From Diphasiastrum complanatum (lineage: Eukaryota; Streptophyta; Lycopodiopsida; Lycopodiales; Lycopodiaceae), in assembly GCA_029204225.1 (NCBI GenBank), contig CM055108.1, positions 334,217-398,216 on the forward strand: a DNA stretch of 64,000 nt, in the 5' to 3' direction. Position 1 is the first letter of the stretch. The number at the start of each line of letters is the position of its first letter. The notes below the pieces were generated by a model. The model was not told the origin of the DNA and ran no database searches. It worked only from the letters and a program-made list of their open reading frames with translations. This document shows, in pieces, positions 31,819-43,840 of the stretch. The translations under genes and the position numbers were made by a program.

Positions 31819-32150
31819 AAAGGACATTCTCTAGATTCATCCTTTTGGATGATCCTATGTACAATGGAATAGTTCCAATACCACTTATTCTACACTCTTG
31901 ATCATTAGATGTAAAGATAGATCTTTTTACATCATTATAAGAGAGTAAAGTGGAGGAATAGTCCTTTTGGAAAGTCATGTACAAAAAGGAAATTCTTAAG
32001 ATTCATCCTTTTGGATGATCCTATGTACATTGGAATAGTTCCAATATCACTTATTCTACACTCTTGATCACTAGATGTAAAGATAGATCTTTTTACATCA
32101 TTATAAGAGAGTAAAGTGGAGAAATAGTCCTTTTGGAAAGTCATGTGCAA
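31819..32150 (+). repeat. 166-bp tandem duplication inside element G
   Basis: 31819-31984 is repeated at 31985-32150 with a few changes (for example TACAATGG versus TACATTGG). The unit spans protease-flanking codons read on the minus strand. Since 166 is not a multiple of 3, it puts the protein out of frame. Confidence 0.9.
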
Positions 32151-32225
32151 GCTAGCCCCACTATCAATCCACCAAGAATCACTTGTGTTGTTCTTGGATG
32201 ATGGTGATGTGTTGGATACCATCAA
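31985..32225 (-). pseudogene. Element G protease
   Basis: Minus reading with SWWIDSGASLHMTFQKDYF (catalytic DSGA intact) and SSDQECRISDIGTIPMYIG. After the tandem duplication it runs out of frame into a repeated VHDFPKGLFLHF. It follows gag after a short acidic linker. Confidence 0.85.
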
Positions 32226-33081
32226 GGATGATTCTTCTTCATCCTCCTCTTGATGTGCAATATTGCTTTGTTTGTTCTCTTGTTCCTTCTTCTTCTTAAG
32301 ACATTTTGATACAAAATTCCCTTTCTTGCAACAGAAAAAGCATTTAAACTTTGATTTGTCCAGCTTGCCTTTTGAGCTTGATGCTTCATCCTCTTCTTTG
32401 GCCTCCTTTGGATGTTTCTTCTTAGCTCCATTGGTCTTCTTTTTGCCCTTGAATGAGAAATTGGCTTTCTCATTTCCATCTTACAATGACAATGCATTCA
32501 TTCTTGCTTTGGTTTCGAGCATCCTACACTCTTCAGCCACTAATACACTATGAAGTTTTCCAATAGTTGGCAAGGTGTTTTGGATGGCAAAACTTTGGAC
32601 CAAGTTTGAGAAATCATCTCCTAGATCATTAAGTACTACTTGTACAAGCTCATTATCTTTAATCTTCTCACCAATAGTGGCTAACTCTTTGTTGAGAGAT
32701 TTAATTCTTAGCACATAGTCTTGTGCATTTTCCTCACTTCTTCTCATGCTTTGCAAGATTTGATTTCTAATAATGAGGACTTTGGAAGTGTTATTGGATT
32801 CATAGGCTGTTTTCAAAGAATCCCATGCCTCTTTAGCACTAGCACAAGAAGATACTTATCTCAAAAGATCATTACTAGCATTCATCTTTATACAATGAAT
32901 TGTTAGTCTAGATTTTTTCTTATCTAATCAACTCTTGTGCACCAAGAGGTTCATCTTCAATCAAGAATTCATAAAGGTCTTGGAGCACCATTAGTGACTC
33001 CACCATAATCTTCTAAATGGAATAATTTGTAGAATTTAGTCTTTCACGAGCTTCTAGAAGGAAAGCCCCAATTGATCCCAT
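32226..33081 (-). pseudogene. Element G gag
   Basis: ATG at 33081 starts MGSIGAFLLEARERLNSTNY, with an early stop about 23 codons in; then EFLIEDEPLGAQE, the main gag body (32816-32481: YESNNTSKVLIIRNQIL, NELVQVVLNDLGDDFSNLVQ) and a knuckle (CFFCCKKGNFVSKC) in which His is replaced by Asn, near 32340. The order and motifs match gag of element A. Confidence 0.87.
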
Positions 33082-33169
33082 CTTACTAGTGAATTCTACA
33101 AGCAAAAAATTGGTTGGATTGATTCTAGAAACTCACAATAGGTCTCTCTTGTAATGATCCTCTCAAATT

Positions 33170-34180
33170 AGAGTGAAAGGTAACATAGAATATGAATACA
33201 ACTGATATGAAGTATAAAAGGGTGTTGTAGTAACAATGATATCATATCACAAAACAATTGTGCGATGTGCGTGATCCTACTTATAGAGGCTAATGAATGC
33301 TATCTTTTTTAATACTCTTTACTCTCTCTAAACTGATCACTAACTTCGAGGAGTAAGCTACTAGAAGACCACTTTTGGTCGTTTGATATCTGTAAATACA
33401 TTGATCGATCATCTATCATCTCTCTTCTTCAAAATGTTTAGATGTTTATATAGCTGTTAGAAAATCTTTTAGTAGTTCTAATTACAGTTTAAAAGATCGT
33501 TAACAGCCATAGTACTTGATCTGTAGATCAGTTATTGGTGCATCATGAAGATGTGAAGAGGTACAACAAGAGGATCTCCTTCGTACACGTCAAGAGCGTG
33601 AAAGTATGGCATCGTTGATTGCAGGAGCGTGAAGATGAAACCGCATGACAACCGTAGTCGTTGAACTTGTGGTTCCCTTCGGTCAGCTATCGTTTGTTCA
33701 CTTCTTAGGTGACTGTAAGTGATAACTTACGGTGTTTGGTAGTGCCTTCGTTTTCTTTTGGTTTGCTATCGCAATGGACTGTAGACAGGAATGTTGCCGT
33801 TCATTGCATTGACTCATTCCGTTGGTCTTCATATGCGAGTCCTTGTGGACTTGTTGCGGTCAACTTTGTAAGTAACCATAGAGAAGACGTTGCGGTGCGG
33901 TTGCAGTTCTACCTGTTTGGACTTCACGTGTATTTCTGCAGACTGTCAAAAAGATGGTGTATTTCTACAGAATGTTGAGAGAGTGATTTACTCAAGAGAT
34001 AAAGGGGACGTAAATGATGAGTAGGAGTAAGATTAAACTCCAACACAACCCCTTAAGCTTACTGCTACGAATCTGAAATCACATTGAGACTTAACAATTC
34101 TACCATAGTAGAATGCTTTTCTCTTGACAATGGTTTAGTCAAAATATCAGCCAACATATTGTCTATATGACAGTAGTTTA
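33170..34180 (-). repeat. Duplicated D-type LTR and pol end
   Basis: Together with 34181-34433 this is the right copy of a 1264-bp direct repeat (left copy 28609-29872, offset 4561). It carries a D-family LTR part to 34045, the polypurine tract and the RNase H C-terminus. Only about three differences were noted by eye. Its left edge joins element G's leader directly. Confidence 0.9.
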
Positions 34181-35070
34181 TGATCATAATTCGAATCACT
34201 TGGTTTTGTGTTGATTCTCCTAGAACTCGGATAGAATTTGGTTTAGATTGATGGCTACTGCCTTCTAGTTCAAACCTAAAATCTTCCAGAGTGTAGACAG
34301 ATGTTGTTGGCCTACATTTAATTTCTTTAAGCATTCCACAAAAACACACCAGTGTGCGGAATGAAGAATAAATAGCTTATTACGAACAGATAACGATTAG
34401 ACATCAAAGCATTTGAGATCATTCAACACGTGCTACGACTACTATATTATCAATGATCCTGTTTCTTGAGAAAGCGCTGTGTGACAGACCCACACAACGC
34501 GTCGGTGCAAGAGAAGCCATGTCTCTCACGAATAATATTAGATCGTCTTGCTTACTAGCAGACTTCTTTTACATCGGCTCAACAACACTGAGCTTAGCTC
34601 TCTAATGTTCCAAACTGAACCTCATGTGATCGTTCTACATTCATGTGAATTCAGAGAGGTGGTTTAGCATAGTCACAGATTACAAGAATGCGTGGTTAAG
34701 CCCATTCTAACGGCATTAAGATTACCTTCAACATCTTCCGTGGAGGTGGATATCCTTCTGGTACTTGCTTGATCTTCATTGTACTTGGGGCGTGAAGATT
34801 CGATGTCTTTCGGTCTTCGGGTGTTCTTCGCCTTGGTGTCTTGTTCCATCTTCGGCTTCACCTTTGCTTTCGAGGTCCTTCGGCCTTCGAACGTTTGACC
34901 TTCAGTTCCGTGCGGTCTTCAATCTTCGAACGTTTGACCTTTGTTCATACCGTTATGAAAGTGGTTATCGTTTGGGGTGGTTTCTGCCTGTAGACATTTC
35001 CTTTATTTTTTTGCAGGCACAAACTCAAAAGCTATCAAAGCTTTGTGGCTAGAAACATTAAGTTTCTTCA
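34181..35070 (-). repeat. Full H-family LTR
   Basis: 890 bp. On the minus strand it starts TGAAGAAACTTAATG and ends CGAATTATGATCA. It is inverted relative to 39045-39952 and matches it throughout. The 5-bp GTTTA occurs on its right side (35071-35075), and also directly on its left (34176-34180), because the left flank is a duplicated copy of the target. Confidence 0.9.
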
Positions 35071-35751
35071 GTTTAGTAGTACATCTTTATTCTGAACCTT
35101 CTCTCTAAGAAAATGAAATTGAACCTCCATGTGTTTGGTTCTAGCATGAGTTCAGAGATAGAGTTATACATCTTTGATTGTCGCACTGAAGTATAGAAGA
35201 GACAATTTGCAGAAATTGTAGATTTTAAAGCAATCTTCTAATCCATATGATCTCCTTTACTATTGATGTACCTGCAACATATTCAGACTCCATAGAAGAG
35301 AACAAAATACATGTCTGCTTTTTGTTGTTCCATGAAATGGGTCCTTTTGCAAGGAAACAAATGTACCCAGATGTGGATTTTCTAGTATCAATGTCTCCTA
35401 CCCAATCATAATATATATAGGTAACAAGTGGGACTGCAACATCTGTATTTCCATTATAGCGCAAGACATAGTGCTTCGTTGCTTGAATGTGCCTCATTAA
35501 TCGTTGTAGAGCCTTCAATGTCGTAGGCTTGGATTGACATGTATTGCGACAATGTGCTTATTGTATAAGCTAGATCAGGACGTGTGCAGATCATATAATA
35601 CATTATCAATCCGATGATGGACTGATAAGGATATCTGCTCATCTCCCTCTATTCTGCATCAGTTTTAGGACACATGTCTTTGGATAGCTTGGATCCTAGA
35701 TCCATTGGTGTGTCTATCCGCTTACAGTCCTCCATGCCATATCTACGAAGT
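35071..35751 (-). pseudogene. Copia D3 RNase H/RT (proximal part)
   Basis: Continues the D3 pol after the H2 insertion: RNase H with DWVGDIDTRKSTSGYICF and FSSMESEYVAGTS (35518-35225), then upstream YPYQSIIGLIMYYMICTRPD (35642-35454). Matches D2 at 25690-26330. Cut near 35751 by, or joined to, hAT sequence. Confidence 0.87.
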
Positions 35752-36415
35752 ACACCATTCTTGTGCAAATCTCCTATTGGCATCTCTACCACCTTCTATC
35801 CAATGTAGTTTGATGAGAAGCTTTGGACATAACATGTCTATGATGGGCAATGAGTGGTATGCGACCGAGGTCTGACATGCTCTATGGTAGTAGATGGGCC
35901 AATGGGGGGTGTATTTGAGGATGGCATGATATTTACTGTGCCTCTCTCCCCACTAGTGCTAGGACCTGCCTCTGTCGGTGAAGCACCAACAACTGATGAT
36001 GTTGATGGTTGTGAAGGCTCTGATAGAGTGGCATGAGGCCCAGGTACCTCTGCACGTGTGCTGGAAACTATAGGAATATGAAGGGTAGGTTCTCCTTTGT
36101 GACCAGGCCTTGCACATGTATCCTTCCTGGTTTGGACCCCTCTGTGACTAGGCCTTGCACCTTGGCTTTGCGAGCCTTGTCTTGCTATCTGACCAAAAAA
36201 CTTTGTGCTGGTCTAAGTGGCTCGGTGGATGGTCATCAAGTCCATATGTCCCCCGTAGCCTCTCTACCTTGACACTCGGAATGGTGCTACAAGTTGCTAT
36301 GCCCATCATCTAGCCTGGGGAGTTGCAGCAAGTGGGCCCTGACCTTGGTAAGTGATCTTGTGAACTCAAAACCACAATGGTAGCATCTTCATCTATGGGC
36401 CTCTGAACCATGGGA
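35752..36415 (-). pseudogene. hAT remnant, left part (copy 2)
   Basis: Aligns by eye with 58440-59090 of the hAT transposase remnant, including the region just after its BED-type finger. Copia element D1 interrupts it here, between TGGGA at 36411-36415 and TGGGA at 44823-44827; the match resumes at 44823. Confidence 0.8.
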
Positions 36416-37190
<775 letters not shown>

Positions 37191-39044
37191 CCCCCTTAAG
37201 CTTACTACTATGAATCTGAATCTGAATTGAGATTTAACATTCCTACCAAAGTAGCATGTTTGTCTCTTGAGAAGGGTTTTGTCAGAATGTTAGCCAACAT
37301 ATTGTCTATCTGACAATAACTTAGTGTAACTTCTTTATTCTGAACTTTCTCTCTAAGAAAATGAAACTGAACTTCTATGTGTTTAGTTCTAGAATGAATT
37401 TGTGGGTTTAGAGATAGAGCTATACAGCTCTGATTGTCGCACTGAAGTATAGTCGGACTGATTTGTGGACATTGCAGATTCTGTAGTAACCTTATGAAGC
37501 AAATAATCTCCTTCATTACTGATGTAGATGCAACATATTCAGATTCTATAGAGGACAGAGAAATGCATTTTTGCTTTCGACTATTCTATGAGATGGGTCC
37601 TCTTGCAATGAAACAGATGTAACCAGATGTGGATTTTTTGGTATCAACGTCTCCTGCCTAGTTTGAATCAAATAGGTGAGTAATGTAAGTGCAGTTTCTG
37701 TGTTTCCATTATAGCACAAAACATAGTGTTTTGTAGCTTGAATGTACTTCAATACTCTTTGCAGAGCCTTCCAATGTTGTAAGCCTAGATTAGACACGTA
37801 TTGTGACAGTGTGCTTACCGTATATGCAAGATCATGTCGAGTGCTAGATCATGGAATACATGATCGATCCGATTATCGACTGATAAGGGTATATGCACAT
37901 CTCTTTCTGTTATGCTTCAATTATGGGACACATGTCTTCTAATAGTTTGGATCTTGGATCCATGGGTGAATCTACCGGTTTACAGTCCTCCATGCCATAT
38001 ATGCAAAGTATATTGATTAGATATGTTTCTTGGCTTATTGTGATCCTTCTGCTTGCGCAATCTCTGGTGATTTCCATACCAAGCAGGTAGTGAACTGGGG
38101 GCCCAAATCAATCATTTCAAATTATTGTGAAAGTAAAGACTTTGTTTCAGACAATAACTGATTTGAATTGCTGATAATTGAAGAATCATCGACATATAGT
38201 GCTATTATGATATAGCTTGGGCCTTTATACTTAAAATACACATTTGAATATGCAGAACAAGAAGTAAATTGGTGCTGCAACAAGAAGTGATTAATTCTTT
38301 CAAACCAGGCCCTTGGAGCTTGCTTGAACCCATAGAGAGCCTTCTGCAATTTACATACCATATGCTCTTGGCCTTGAAGGATGTAACCTTCTGGTTGATA
38401 GATATAAATGTCTTCTTGAATGTATCCATTAAGGAATGCTATCTGGACGTCCATCTAATGAATTTTCATATCCTCTACAGTAGCTATAGCCAACAAGGTT
38501 TGAATAGATTGACGCTTTACCACTGGTTGAAAGTGTCAATGTAATCTATCATGTATACTTGCTCATATCCTTTAACCACCAATTGAGCTTTCCATTTGGA
38601 TATTGATCCATCTGGCTTGAGCTTCAGTTTGAAGATCCATTTAGTGTCAATCAGTTGTGTACCTATAGGACGATCAGCAAGATTCCAAGTCTTGTTCTTC
38701 TTTAATTAGTTATACTCAGCATCCATAGCAACTTTCCATTTGTCTGCATCTGACATTGACAATGCTTCTACAATAGAGGCATGTTCATCATGACTGATAA
38801 ACGTCTGAGGGATGAATCGATCAGGTTGTTGTCGTTGTCGAGTAGATCTTCGAACTGTAGGTCCTTGAGTAGATGAATCTCCTGGGTGTGTGACATAGAT
38901 GTCTTCACATTGTGGTTGAACAATCGCAGTCTAGGCCTATTGATGGTGAATGGAGTTGTTGGGACAAACTCCTGCATTTGTTGCTTCTACTTAAAAATCA
39001 TAGGACTTGTCTTCAAGGAAGATAATATCTTGGCTGATTGATAT
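37191..39044 (-). pseudogene. D1 RT, RNase H and linker
   Basis: RNase H end (37516-37208: NQSCIALSLNPQIHSRTKHI, NMLANILTKPFSRDKH), a middle piece (37797-37546: YIQATKHYVLCYNGNTE), RT (38454-38122: MDVQIAFLNGYIQEDIYIYQ, LYGFKQAPRAWF, catalytic YVDD kept in LYVDDSSI), and the integrase-RT linker (38977-38768). Frames change several times. The reading is cut at 39044 by the H1 LTR and resumes at 42214 in integrase. Confidence 0.88.
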
Positions 39045-39952
39045 TCAAAGAAACCTAATGTTTCTAGCCACAAAGCTTTGATAGCTTTCGAGTTTGTGTC
39101 TGCAGAAAAGTAAAGGAGATGTCCACAGGCAGAAACCGCCCCAGACCATAACCGCCTTCATAACGGTATGAACGAAGGTCAAACGTTTGAAGACCAAAGG
39201 CCACACGAAACAGAAGGCTGCAAAAATCGAAGGCCAAATGTTCAAAGACTGAAGGAGATCAAAAGCGAAGCTGGAGGTCGAACAAGACACGAAGGCGAAG
39301 AAGACTCGAAGATCGAAAGACGGTGGATCTTCACGCTCCAAGTACAACGAAGATCAAGCAAGTACCAAGAGGATGTCCACCTCACGGAAGATGTTGAAGG
39401 CAATCTCAATGTCGTTGGAATGTGCCTAACCTGCATTCTTGTAATTAGAGATTAGATTAAACCCTTCCTCTCTCCATCCATATAAACAGATCAAAGATGA
39501 GATAATCGGCTGGATTGTCATTCGGAACATCAGAGAGAGTTAAGCACAGTGTTGCTAAGTCAATGTCCAAGAAGTCCGCTAGTAAGCAAGACAATCTAAT
39601 ATTATTTGTGCGAGACGTGGCCTCTCTTGCGTTGATGTGTTGTATGGGTTTGTCACACATCGCTCTCTCAAGAAAGAATCACTGATAATACAATAGATTT
39701 TATCCAGATGTTTTTCTTATCTTGAATGATCTCGAATGCTTTGATGTCTCATTGTTGTTTGTTCGTAATCAGTTGTTTATTTTTAATTCCACACACTGGT
39801 TCGTCTTTGTTGAATGGTAGGTCAATAGTGTCTGTCTACACTCTGGAAGATTGTAGGTTTGAACTAGAAGGCAGTAGTCTTCAGTCAGAACCGAATTCTA
39901 TCTGGGTTCTAGGAGAATCAATACAAAACCAAGTGATTGGAATTATGATCCA
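39045..39952 (+). repeat. 5' LTR of H1
   Basis: About 908 bp, TCAAAGAAACCTAATG to AATTATGATCCA. Matches the inverted solo-like LTR at 34181-35070. A TATA-like TATAAACA lies at 39481-39488. Confidence 0.88.
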
Positions 39953-40228
39953 TTCCTTTATCATCAATGGTATTAGAGCAGCATAAATTCGTGTCGCTTC
40001 GAATTCGAGTCCCTGTTGATTGTCAATAGTGGTATCAGAGCTTCGAACTGAACTGATTCTTCTTCAGTGGTATCAGAGCCTCAAAGCGAATCAATTATGA
40101 TTCTTCTTCTTCAACAGTGGTATCAAAGCCTGACTAGCTAGTCAAAGCTTATTGTAGCTGATAGATCCAAGAGATCGAACATTCAGAACAAAGAGCCAGA
40201 AACAAACTGAAGAACAAAGTTCACAACG
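39953..40228 (+). other. H1 leader with four PBS-like motifs
   Basis: TGGTATTAGAGC (39968), TGGTATCAGAGC (40030), TGGTATCAGAGC (40068) and TGGTATCAAAGC (40118): one or more is the PBS and the others are repeats, 38-62 bp apart. The gag ATG follows at about 40229. Confidence 0.85.
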
Positions 40229-41158
40229 ATGGCATCTATAAGCAGCATACAGTTGATGATCTACACAATCCTCGACTCATCATGGTCCAACTTCCTAGCA
40301 TGGAAAGTAAAGACCTCTCTCATCTTAAAGGGAGAAGTTTATGGCCATGGGTGGACAATACTGAAGAGATGTCAACAAGCACATCCAAAGAGCTACAAGA
40401 ATGGAGAGAAAAGAATGACAAGGCAGTAGCGGTCAAAGATAGCCTAACGCTTGACCTCGCGACACTCTCTAATGCAAGAGAGATGTGGAATGCATTGCTG
40501 ACCAGGTTCCTGACGAAATCACAAAGCTAGATAATGCTTCTCAAAGACCAGCTGACGAATCTACGATGGGATGGTAGAGATCTCACATCTTTTATCGCAA
40601 AGATAAAAGATTTGTTCCTATCTTTGCATAATGCCGGAGCAGATAATGCAGTCTCAACAGAGAAGCAACTCACGTACTTGCTATGAGCTTTACCAAGATC
40701 CTTCTAGACGACCCGAATGTTGCTAGCAAAAGATCCAGAATTGACCCTTGAAAAGGCAGTGATCGAGATTCGAGAAGAAGTTGAAGCCCATGAGCACCTT
40801 GATCACAAGGACACCTCTGATCAAGCTTTCTACAACAACAAAGAAAAGCCCAAGAAAAAATTTAAGTCTAAGAGGGATTCAGATCGAAAGCAAGATTGAG
40901 ACCAGTAGATAGAGGGAGGCACCAAAGGCAAATGGAAGAACAAAGACAAGCCAAGACAACAGGATGACGACATGCGTGAGATGCAAGCGTGAAGGACACA
41001 TAGTCGATTCGTGTTGGCTGAACCCAAAGATCGAATGCATTCATTGTCACAAGAAAGGTCATGCAGTCATGGACTGTTATCAAAATCCAAGGAACAAGCA
41101 GCCTCAAGACAAGTGGGAGAACCACAACAGTTCATGCTACATCGAAGAGCCCGAAAGC
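40229..41158 (+). pseudogene. H1 gag with two zinc knuckles
   Basis: Starts MASISSIQLMIYTILDSSW, shifts frame near 40345 (LWPWVDNTEEMSTSTSKEL...LATLSNAREMWNALLTR), has stops near 40530 and 40680, then LAKDPELTLEKAVIEIREE. Two CCHC knuckles follow near 40970-41080: CVRCKREGHIVDSC and CIHCHKKGHAVMDC. Two knuckles in tandem separate this family from A, E and G, which have one. Element C is its nearest relative here. Confidence 0.85.
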
Positions 41159-41814
41159 TCGAAGATGGGCGAAGAAAGGTTGAATAATTCGACAACCTAT
41201 CTATGCACATATATGTGTGCAGCCTCAACATCTAACACACAAGAGGTCATCCTTGATTTGGGAGCAACCTCTCACTTTGTTACATCCAGGCGAATAATGT
41301 CTAACTTTCGAAGTACAAATCCATCCAGATACATAGTTCTTGGAGACAGATCAAGACATCAAGTGAATGGCATTGGTTCGTTGTGGCTCAACATGAACGG
41401 CAAAGATCGAAGATTAGACGATGTTCTATAAGTACCCACACTGCAACAAGACTTGCTCCCAGTTGCAAGAATAACATACGTTGGGATGCGCATGACGTTT
41501 TCCAACGAAACGTACAATGTTGTTGATGTCAGCACTAGCACAATTGTTATAGAAAGACGAAAAGGGAACTTGTACCATTTGGAAGGTAATCCTGCCAACA
41601 GATCAAGCACACTGAACCCATGAATCGGTAGATGTTCTATGGCACAGAAGACTATGCCACATGAACCCAATGGCATTATATCAGGCAAGCCAACATGGAG
41701 CTGTCACAGGAGTAAGCATCACAAATCCAACAAACTCGACAACCTATGATGCATGCATGAAAGGGAATATGTCCCAAACTCCTTTCACCAGGGACTCTTT
41801 CAAAACTACAATCT
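41159..41814 (+). pseudogene. H1 protease and pre-integrase start
   Basis: EVILDLGATSHFVTS replaces the usual DSGA active site by DLGA. Then YIVLGDRSRHQVNGIGSL and a stop near 41430; the reading continues with VARITYVGMRMTFSNETY and a pre-integrase part. The reading ends RDSFKTTISNDLECFDV, where the last residues are translated LTR. Integrase core, RT and RNase H are absent. Confidence 0.82.
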
Positions 41815-42213
41815 CGAATGATCTCGAATGCTTTGATGTCTGATCGTTGTCTATTCGTAATCATTTGTTTACTGGTTCGTCTTTGTGGAATGCTTAAAGA
41901 AATTAAATGTAGGTTATTAGTGTCTATCTACACTTTGGAAGATTGTAGGTCTGAACTAGAAAGCAATAGTCGTCAGTCAGAACCGAATTCTATCTGGGTT
42001 CTAGGAGAATCAACACGAAACCAAGTGATTCAAATCTTGATCCATATTCTTATCATCAGTGGTATTAAAACAACCTAAATTCGTGTCGCTTTGAATTTGA
42101 GTCCTTGTTGATTGTCAACAGTGGTATCAGAGCTCTGAACTAAACTGATTCTTCTTCAATGGTATCAGAGCCTCGAAGCGAATCAATTCTGATTCTTCTT
42201 CTTCAACAATATC
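41815..42213 (+). repeat. Second partial H LTR plus leader of H1
   Basis: ATGATCTCGAATGC at 41815 onward matches LTR 39726-39952; after its CA end (about 42043) the leader follows, with PBS-like motifs at 42060, 42122 and 42160. A leader after the LTR is not how a normal 3' end looks. Confidence 0.85.
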
Positions 42214-43120
42214 TGGCTAGTTTCAACATCATAGATGCAATATGCTTTACGTGATGTTGAGTAGCCAATAAAAATATTCTTGCAACTAACTAGGTCTAGT
42301 TTTTTCCTTAGATCAGACGGTACATACACTCTCCTCCAGAATCAGGCTGCAAGGTCTTGATCTTCTAACCAGTTTGAGTCTCAGAAAATTGTTTAAAATA
42401 TTTGAAATAGTTGAATGCCTCAGACTTGTTATTGATGAACATAATTTTGGTGAATTTGGAGAGGTCAATGATGAAATATAAAGCCTGACCCAAAGAGGGC
42501 ACACTCATAGGACCACATAAATTACTATGGATTAATTCAAGAATAAACTCAGCCCTTTTGGCTTGTCCTTTTGGAAATCTTGTCCTAGGTTGTTTTCCTA
42601 GTAAGCACATTTCACAGATAATCTGATTTCTTGTGGAGACAACATTGATTCTCATATCCTTGACCATACTATTATGATGCATATACAGGATAGACCTCAT
42701 GTTTCAGTGCCCTAATCTTTGATGCCATACATGAGCATCTGAATTACTCATAGAAAGTGCATAATCATGACTCAAGATATATAGATTTTCTTCTCTGTGT
42801 GCAGAGAGGACTGCATTCAAATTCTTGTTAAGAATGGTACATTGAGTAGAAGTAAAACAAAGCTCTATAGCCTTGATCAGTGATCTTGCTCATAGACAAT
42901 AAATTCTTTGTTAGTTCGGGTACATAGAGTACACCATCAAGCTATCTAGTGATACCATCTAGGAATTGAAGTCGAATAGAGCCTTGGACTTCGACTTTGT
43001 GTGAGCTTGAGTCTCCGAAGAATATGTACTTTGATTCAATTGTTGTGAGATTCGAGAATAGGTTCTTACAAGGAGTCATGTGCTGAGAAGCTCCTAAATC
43101 TAGATACCATCATAGGCATC
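42214..43120 (-). pseudogene. D1 integrase and protease region
   Basis: Integrase and pre-integrase on the minus strand: 42700-42365 with MRSILYMHHNSMVKDM, CEMCLLGKQPRTRFPKGQAK and LIHSNLCGPMSVPSLG (catalytic Asp changed to Asn in HSN). Protease-proximal readings (42760-43120) are broken into short frames; no DSGA motif found. Confidence 0.8.
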
Positions 43121-43420
43121 TCTACATGGTTGATCTCATACCATCAGCGTCTTTTCTTCTTCTTGGGAATTTCTGACCAAGTCATAACCTCCTTCTTGGT
43201 GTTGTTGCATCTTTTTCTTTGCTTCATTATGCTTGAGAATCCAACAGTCCTTGATGTCATAATTGGTTCTCTTCCAATATTTGCAAAAGAGTTTGGTCTT
43301 GGCAGATTGTTGTCGACTGTGCTGTTGTTGTTGTGTTGAATCTGTCTGTTCAGTTTTTGTCTTCTTATTCTTGATGTTTTTCTTCTTGGATTGTTGCTTA
43401 TTAGAGTAAAAGGTCATTGT
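43121..43420 (-). pseudogene. D1 gag C-terminal remnant
   Basis: 93-aa minus ORF rich in Lys/Gln with FCKYWKRTNYDIKDCWILKH, a zinc knuckle in which the second Cys (C-x2-C) is replaced and His is lost. The basic N-terminal half fits nucleocapsid. The gag core is not found upstream (43421-43840). Confidence 0.6.
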
Positions 43421-43840
43421 CTTGTTGCTTTGATGTAGATAAGCTTTTTCTCCTTACTTCTTCCTACAATAGACTTGTTGTCAACCTATGGAGTGATAGC
43501 GCAGGAGTATTGCTCAAAAGCAATACTAGATTCTTGTAGGAGGGAGGCAAGTTCTTTGCCATCCTTTGCTTCCCATGCAAGTAGCAGTTATGGCCCAGCC
43601 GGTCTTGAACCATTAACATATCCCCATAGCCCTTTTTCGATCAATATCATTCTCAGCTTGAATTTCCACCTGTGGAAATCATTTCCATTGAGCTTATTGA
43701 TCAATCAGAAATCTGAGGTTGATCATTCCATGAAGATCGAAGAACAGAGATTAAACACAAATCAAATGATAAACTAGCTCTGAAAATATAAATCTGTTTA
43801 GATTCTTTTAATCTCAAGACTCTAGTGCATCCAAAATGAG
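43421..43840 (-). other. D1 gag/leader region, no clear gene
   Basis: I see no intact reading here; short frames only. By position it should be the gag N-terminus and leader of D1. Confidence 0.45.

Larger units (their letters stand above)
30501..33172 (-). mobile_element. Copia element G, gag to integrase
   Basis: Minus-strand element without LTRs: 5' flank, gag from an ATG at 33081, protease, integrase, and the linker up to DEPTF near 30510. The left end passes into H-type RT and the right end into D-type LTR sequence. Related to element A (shared motifs SRSTSRSN, PSRLTY-like linker, VLVAEE-type gag). Confidence 0.85.
29620..35070 (-). mobile_element. Insertion H2 in D3, composite with G and a duplicated flank
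   Basis: Bounded by GTTTA target copies and by H-family LTR sequence at both ends. From right to left: full LTR (35070-34181), a copy of the D3 flank (34180-33170), copia element G (33172-30500), H-type RT (30500-29873), and the 3' part of an H LTR (29872-29620). H carries its own RT but has lost gag, integrase and RNase H. Confidence 0.8.
39045..42213 (+). mobile_element. Copia element H1 nested in D1
   Basis: Plus-strand: LTR (39045-39952), leader with four PBS-like motifs, gag, protease, a short integrase start, then at about 41815 a jump into the 3' part of its own LTR and leader. RT and RNase H are deleted. D1 integrase flanks it, with AATATCTTGGCT-like sequence on both sides (left about 39025, right about 42209), possibly an imperfect target duplication. 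Confidence 0.85.
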
